Source of the DNA: Hyphomonadaceae bacterium UBA2389
Lineage (GTDB): Bacteria > Pseudomonadota > Alphaproteobacteria > Caulobacterales > Aquidulcibacteraceae
Reading direction: 5' to 3'
Length of the DNA: 8,860 bases
NCBI GenBank assembly: GCA_002343395.1
Contig: DDSN01000073.1
Span: forward strand, 1,314-10,173
Each line of letters starts with the position of its first letter. Within the stretch, counting starts at the first letter, position 1. A program made the position numbers and the translations under genes. The notes under the pieces are model-generated. The model made no database searches. It saw nothing but the letters and a program-made list of their open reading frames with translations, and was not told the origin of the DNA. Shown here piece after piece: positions 5,492 to 8,860 of this stretch.

Positions 5492-5916
5492 TGTTCCGCG
5501 GACGGCAGCGCCAACGACGCTTGCCCGAAAGCATAGCGCCAGCCTTCGGCCGTGCGTACGTAGGTGTCGCTGAACCACAAACGCCGCTCGAACGCCTCCC
5601 CTGCGCGGCTCCGCCCCTTGAGCCACAAACGCGCCGTCACGATCGCGGTGTCCTCGCCAAAGAGGCGCACGACTTGCGTGCCTTCGTCCTCGACCTGGGC
5701 GTCATAGATGAACTCTTCCTCGCGCGCCTGCCGAAGCAGATCTTCACGCGTGAACACCGCTCCACGCCCCAAAACCAGAATCATGTCGGGGTGAAGAATG
5801 GCGGCCATGGCCTCGGCGTCGTTGCGCTCAACCGCCGCTTGATAGGCTGTATCGAGCGCGGCGATCGTGCGCATGTCCTCTTCCGCGCGTTTGACGCAAG
5901 ACGCTGGCTTGTTCAT
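5488..5916 (-). CDS. DUF4440/SnoaL-like (NTF2-fold) protein
   Basis: The 142-residue product has the pattern of small NTF2-like proteins. It starts with a helix (ALDTAYQAAVERNDAEAMAAI), followed by a strand at LHPDMILVLGRGAVFTREDLL, then alternating strands ending in FSDTYVRTAEGWRYAFGQAS. The D-x-y-V-R-x-x-x-GWR end is typical of DUF4440 and SnoaL-like domains. Such proteins are cytosolic dimers; some are isomerases or cyclases and many are of unknown role, so no reaction can be assigned. The ATG at 5916 has GGAG about 9 bases upstream. A second Met at 5874 with a purine-rich leader (GGAAGAGG) would give 128 residues, closer to the bare domain. An in-frame ATG at 6015 would give 175 residues but without domain character at its N-terminus. 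The stop overlaps that of hepT on the other strand. Confidence 0.72.
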   Translation of the reverse strand: MNKPASCVKRAEEDMRTIAALDTAYQAAVERNDAEAMAAILHPDMILVLGRGAVFTREDLLRQAREEEFIYDAQVEDEGTQVVRLFGEDTAIVTARLWLKGRSRAGEAFERRLWFSDTYVRTAEGWRYAFGQASLALPSAEH

Positions 5917-5970
5917 CTGAAGCAACTCCACTTGGACCGTGCTTCTTGGTAATCGCGCCTGGAGACGGGT

Positions 5971-5998
5971 GCTGGCCATTTCCGGACTTGCGAGGCGC
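5971..5998 (-). repeat. upstream element, copy 1 (before the DUF4440 gene)
   Basis: This 28-base stretch matches 6219-6246 at 22 of 28 positions in the same orientation. On the minus strand both share TCCG-AAA-GGCCAGC (copy 1: AGTCCGGAAATGGCCAGC). It ends about 55 bases before the DUF4440 ATG, a place suited to a promoter or operator. I do not recognise a known binding site. Confidence 0.4.
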
Positions 5999-6004
5999 AG
6001 CCGC

Positions 6005-6172
6005 TCACCAACCATTGTCGCTGAGGCGACTGGAGGCCGCGCTCTTGTTCAGAGCCGCCTGCTCGCTCGCGGCGCCCAACGCGGCGAGCTGCAGCCGCTG
6101 TGGCTGCGGCGCGCCAGTCTGCAGCACAAGCACTAGAGCCAGGAGTGCGGGAGATATCCGGGCGGTCTTCAT
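6005..6172 (-). CDS. possible small secreted peptide (55 aa), doubtful
   Basis: A short reading frame starts at an ATG preceded by a weak GGAA and encodes MKTARISPALLALVLVLQTG, which looks like a Sec signal peptide (two basic residues, hydrophobic core), followed by about 35 low-complexity residues rich in Ala, Ser, Gln and Leu. No family is recognised. It lies in the 332-base stretch 5917-6248 between the DUF4440 and phoH genes, which otherwise holds only the two copies of the upstream element. The signal-like start is the only support for coding; chance in GC-rich DNA is a real alternative. Confidence 0.3.
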   Translation of the reverse strand: MKTARISPALLALVLVLQTGAPQPQRLQLAALGAASEQAALNKSAASSRLSDNGW

Positions 6173-6218
6173 CACTGTGTTCCGTCGCACGGCAACATGA
6201 CCGTGTCGCGGCGGCGGC

Positions 6219-6246
6219 GCTGGCCGTTTTCGGACCCGTTAGGCGC
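6219..6246 (-). repeat. upstream element, copy 2 (before the small ORF)
   Basis: This is the second copy of the 28-base repeat; on the minus strand it reads GGTCCGAAAACGGCCAGC in its core. It ends 47 bases before the ATG of the possible 55-residue peptide and begins 3 bases beyond the stop codon of phoH. The same orientation and similar distance to a start codon, as in copy 1, argue for a regulatory role. Confidence 0.4.
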
Positions 6247-6248
6247 CT

Positions 6249-7241
6249 TTAGGCGACCCGCGTCGCAGCGCCGGTCCCCTCGCCCGCGTACAGCGCTTCT
6301 AGGCGCGCCACGACATCGTTGCGGATGATGTTCGGGCGGTCGAATTCGTGAACCAACGCGAGGTCCGTCCCCGCGATCATGGCGAGGATGTGCGGCAACC
6401 CTGACGGTTCTTCCTCATGCAGGTCGATGTGGCTCGGATCGCCGGTGATGACCATGCGCGAACCGCGCCCCAAACGCGTCACCGCCATGCGCATTTTCCG
6501 AATCGTCAGATCCTGCGCTTCGTCGATGACGATATAGGCGTCGTTGAACGTGCGCCCGCGCATGCGCCCCAGCGGAAGAACCTCCAACTGCTCGCGCTGT
6601 TTGAGGCGTTTGACCTCCTCGGGGCCAAGCAACGCATGCAATTCGTCCTCGATCGGCGCGAGCTGATCGTCCAATGCGGTTTCGGCGCGAATCGCGGCGG
6701 TGATGACTTCGCCCTCCATCATGACGTGGGGGCGCGTCGCGACCAGTGTCTTGACCTTGCCGAGCGCCAACGCGTTCAGGCCCGCCGCGATGGCAATGTG
6801 GGTCTTGCCGGTGCCGGTCGGGCCAATACCGAACACCAAGGCGCGTTCGGCGTGCAGCAGCGTGTTCATGAAGGCGACCTGACTCAACGACATCGGCCGC
6901 AGCGCTTGCGAAAGCCCGACGAGGCGGAAGGCCAAATCGTGCTTGAGCACATATTCGATGGCCTCGCCCACGACGCCGCGCACCTTTTCATCGTCCAGGC
7001 CGCCGCCGTGCATCGCCGCGAGCAGCCGCTCCACGGCGTCCGACGCGAGCGCGACGGCGGTCGCATCGCCGTCGAGCCTGAGCCCCTCCTCGCTGCCCCT
7101 CACGGCAAGGCGGTATGGACGCACCGCGGCTTCCAAGGCGCGGGCCGCGCCGTTGGGCGCCGCCAAGAAATGCAGCGCGACGCGATCTTGGACTGAAATC
7201 GTGCGCGACTGGCGCACCTGTGTGGGATCGCAATGGGACAT
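6249..7241 (-). CDS. PhoH family ATPase, divergent form
   Basis: This is a 330-residue cytosolic P-loop ATPase of the PhoH (YbeZ) family, thought to act on RNA. It has a small N-terminal domain (about 20-90), then the ATPase core: Walker A GPTGTGKT (140-147), MRGRTFNDAYIVIDEAQDLT with Walker B (228-246), TRLG-GSRMVITGDPSHIDL (255-274, the family's sensor segment), and EFDRPNIIRNDVV near the end. The segment after TRP (170-205), which in ordinary PhoH has GExLGFLPG and a PYxRPLYD run, is here different (HVMMEGEVITAAIRAE and onward). The housekeeping PhoH of alphaproteobacteria normally sits beside ybeY; no ybeY is present, so this may be a second paralogue. The ATG at 7241 has GAGG at a good distance. 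It follows priA on the same strand after 79 bases; TTGACG upstream suggests a possible promoter of its own, without a clear -10. Confidence 0.85.
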   Translation of the reverse strand: MSHCDPTQVRQSRTISVQDRVALHFLAAPNGAARALEAAVRPYRLAVRGSEEGLRLDGDATAVALASDAVERLLAAMHGGGLDDEKVRGVVGEAIEYVLKHDLAFRLVGLSQALRPMSLSQVAFMNTLLHAERALVFGIGPTGTGKTHIAIAAGLNALALGKVKTLVATRPHVMMEGEVITAAIRAETALDDQLAPIEDELHALLGPEEVKRLKQREQLEVLPLGRMRGRTFNDAYIVIDEAQDLTIRKMRMAVTRLGRGSRMVITGDPSHIDLHEEEPSGLPHILAMIAGTDLALVHEFDRPNIIRNDVVARLEALYAGEGTGAATRVA

Positions 7242-7320
7242 GGCTACCTCGTGGGCGCGCAGCCTCCCCGATCAGCGTCAATTTCCGATTAAGGACTTGG
7301 CGACCGCGACGAGAAGCGCG

Positions 7321-8860
7321 TCACAAAAAGCTGTACGGGTCCACATCGATCTGCACCCGCACCGCGCTGTGCAGCTTCACCCGCGCCGACCAGGCGGAGA
7401 GAAACGCGCTGACGTCCACGCCGCGATTGGCGCGGATAAGAAAGCGCCGGCGGTGCATGCCGCGGATAACCGCGAGCGGCGCCGGCGCTGGGCCCCAGAG
7501 GTCGAGTCCCTCGACGTTCGGCGCCTTCTCTCCCAACAGCTTGGCGGCGTCATTGGCGAGCGCCTCCTCCGGCGCCGAGACAATCACCGCCGCGAGGCGT
7601 CCGAACGGAGGCATGCCCGCCGCTTCGCGCTCGGCGATCTCCGCCGCGAAGAATGCGTCGCGATCCTGCGCGGCCAGCGCCTGCATCACCGGCTCGTCCG
7701 GCGCATAGGTTTGAATCAGCGCCCTGCCCTTCTTCTCGTGACGGCCCGCGCGGCCAGCGACTTGGCTGACGAGTTGAAAGGTGCGCTCGCCGGCGCGCAG
7801 ATCGCCGCCCTTCAAGCCGAGGTCGGCGTCGATCACGCCCACGAACGTCAGGTTCGGAAAGTTGTGTCCCTTGGCGACGATTTGCGTGCCGATGAGAATG
7901 TCGATCTCGCCGCGTTCCATACGCGCGACCAAATCGCGCACCGCTTCGCCGTTCGGCGTTGTGTCGGACGAGAAGATCTCGATGCAGGCGTTGGGGAAGA
8001 AGGCGCGAACCTCCTCCTCGATGCGTTCGACGCCCGGCCCGATCGAAGTGAAGCTGTCCGGCGCTTGGCACTCGGGACAAGCCTTGGGCTTCGGCATCGA
8101 GAAACCGGTAAGATGGCAGACGAGGCGCCCGGTATATTTGTGCTCGACCAGCCAGGAATCGCTGTCTGGCGATTTCATGCGGTGGCCGCACGCCCGGCAC
8201 AAGGTCAGCGGCGCGTAGCCGCGCCGGTTCATATAGAACAGCGATTGCTCGCCGCGCAGCATGGCTTCGGCGGCGGCTTGGATCAGCCTTGGCGAAATCC
8301 AGCGGCCCTTCTCGGGCGGGTCGAGCTTCATGTCGACCAGCGAAACATCCGGCAATTCGGCCGCACCGTGGCGCGCCGGCAGCTGCACGTGCGCATAGCG
8401 GCCGGCTTGCGCGTTCACCAGAGTTTCAAGCGACGGCGTCGCGCTGGCGAGAATGACGCCGCATTGGCCGAGCTTGGCGCGCGCCACCGCGAGATCGCGC
8501 GCTTGATAGATGACGCCTTCTTCCTGCTTGTAGGAAGGGTCGTGCTCTTCGTCGATGACGATGAGTTTGAGGTTGCGATACGGCAGGAACAACGCCGAGC
8601 GCGCGCCAAGCACGAGGCGCGCGCGGCCGGCGGCGACTTCACGCCACGCGCGGCGGCGCGCTTTGTGCGCGATCGCCGAGTGCCACTCGACCGGCGTGAC
8701 GCCAAAGCGCGCCTCGAAACGCGCGAGCGCGGCTTGCGTCAGCGCGATTTCCGGCAGCAGCACCAGCACTTGCGCGGTTGGATCTTGCTTCAGCGCTTCC
8801 GCGGCGGCTTCGAGATACACTTCCGTCTTGCCCGACCCGGTGACGCCGTCGAGCAGCGCG
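7321..8860 (-). CDS. priA: primosomal protein N' (replication restart helicase PriA), 3' part
   Basis: PriA recognises stalled or repaired forks and reloads the replicative helicase. The C-terminal 512 residues are visible; the gene enters at the right edge just before its Walker A (GVTGSGKTEVY), so the N-terminal DNA-binding domains lie outside. Going on: a DEAH-type box LIVIDEEHDPSYKQ, SATPSLE, the zinc-binding insert, then GTQIVAKGHNFPNLTFVGV with DAD, QVAGRAGR and the C-terminal domain ending in DVDPYSFL. These are all in family order and without frameshift. The odd part is the zinc insert: CRAC, a lone CH and CPEC remain, but the second CxxC is replaced by SPDS and the partner of CHxC is Thr, leaving five cysteines of eight. 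The stop is at 7321-7323. phoH follows 79 bases downstream. Confidence 0.95.
   Translation of the reverse strand, partial: ALLDGVTGSGKTEVYLEAAAEALKQDPTAQVLVLLPEIALTQAALARFEARFGVTPVEWHSAIAHKARRRAWREVAAGRARLVLGARSALFLPYRNLKLIVIDEEHDPSYKQEEGVIYQARDLAVARAKLGQCGVILASATPSLETLVNAQAGRYAHVQLPARHGAAELPDVSLVDMKLDPPEKGRWISPRLIQAAAEAMLRGEQSLFYMNRRGYAPLTLCRACGHRMKSPDSDSWLVEHKYTGRLVCHLTGFSMPKPKACPECQAPDSFTSIGPGVERIEEEVRAFFPNACIEIFSSDTTPNGEAVRDLVARMERGEIDILIGTQIVAKGHNFPNLTFVGVIDADLGLKGGDLRAGERTFQLVSQVAGRAGRHEKKGRALIQTYAPDEPVMQALAAQDRDAFFAAEIAEREAAGMPPFGRLAAVIVSAPEEALANDAAKLLGEKAPNVEGLDLWGPAPAPLAVIRGMHRRRFLIRANRGVDVSAFLSAWSARVKLHSAVRVQIDVDPYSFL

Noticed and set aside
5971..6246. CRISPR or tandem repeat array
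   Set aside because: Only two imperfect copies about 250 bases apart, with no regular spacing.
6417..7196. A 259-codon open frame on the plus strand opposite phoH
   Set aside because: It is the antisense shadow of a clear P-loop ATPase gene; the translation is rich in Arg, His and Gln without motifs.
7550..8200. A 216-codon frame on the minus strand in another phase of priA
   Set aside because: It overlaps the conserved helicase core of priA, which reads without a break; Arg-rich shadow frame.

Overview
The window looks like chromosomal DNA of a high-GC alphaproteobacterium. The AtpH and PriA sequences are alphaproteobacterial in style, codon usage is strongly G/C-ending, and one intergenic repeat resembles elements I remember from Rhizobiales and related genomes. 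A Caulobacterales/Hyphomonadaceae-type or Rhizobiales-type host would both fit; I cannot decide between them from this stretch. There are no rRNA or tRNA genes, no CRISPR array and no recognisable transposase.

Both ends are core housekeeping genes on the minus strand. The left edge carries the 5' part of atpH (F1 ATP synthase delta subunit). The right edge carries the 3' two thirds of priA (replication restart helicase), followed on the same strand by a divergent PhoH-type ATPase. In many alphaproteobacteria priA lies close upstream of the atp operon. Here about 7 kb of accessory-looking genes in mixed orientation separate the two.

From left to right the interior holds: an MHS-type MFS transporter with a large periplasmic insertion; a 76-residue protein that looks like a flagellar rod/hook protein reduced to its two terminal helices, preceded by a CtrA-like site; a palindromic intergenic repeat that exactly fills the gap to a convergent TerC-family membrane protein; a small lipoprotein of unknown function; an SDR oxidoreductase; a two-gene MNT nucleotidyltransferase/HEPN toxin-antitoxin module with intact catalytic motifs; a DUF4440/SnoaL-like protein whose stop codon interlocks with that of the toxin; and a gene-poor stretch of about 330 bases with one doubtful secreted peptide and two copies of an upstream element.

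The interior genes do not form one pathway. They are small, closely packed units in mixed orientation, several meeting tail to tail with almost no spacer. I see no convincing new multi-gene system. The points most worth checking are the PriA zinc region, which has lost three of its eight usual cysteines, the MFS periplasmic insertion, the mini flagellar protein with its putative CtrA site, the repeat bounded by two stop codons, and the duplicated upstream element near the DUF4440 gene.
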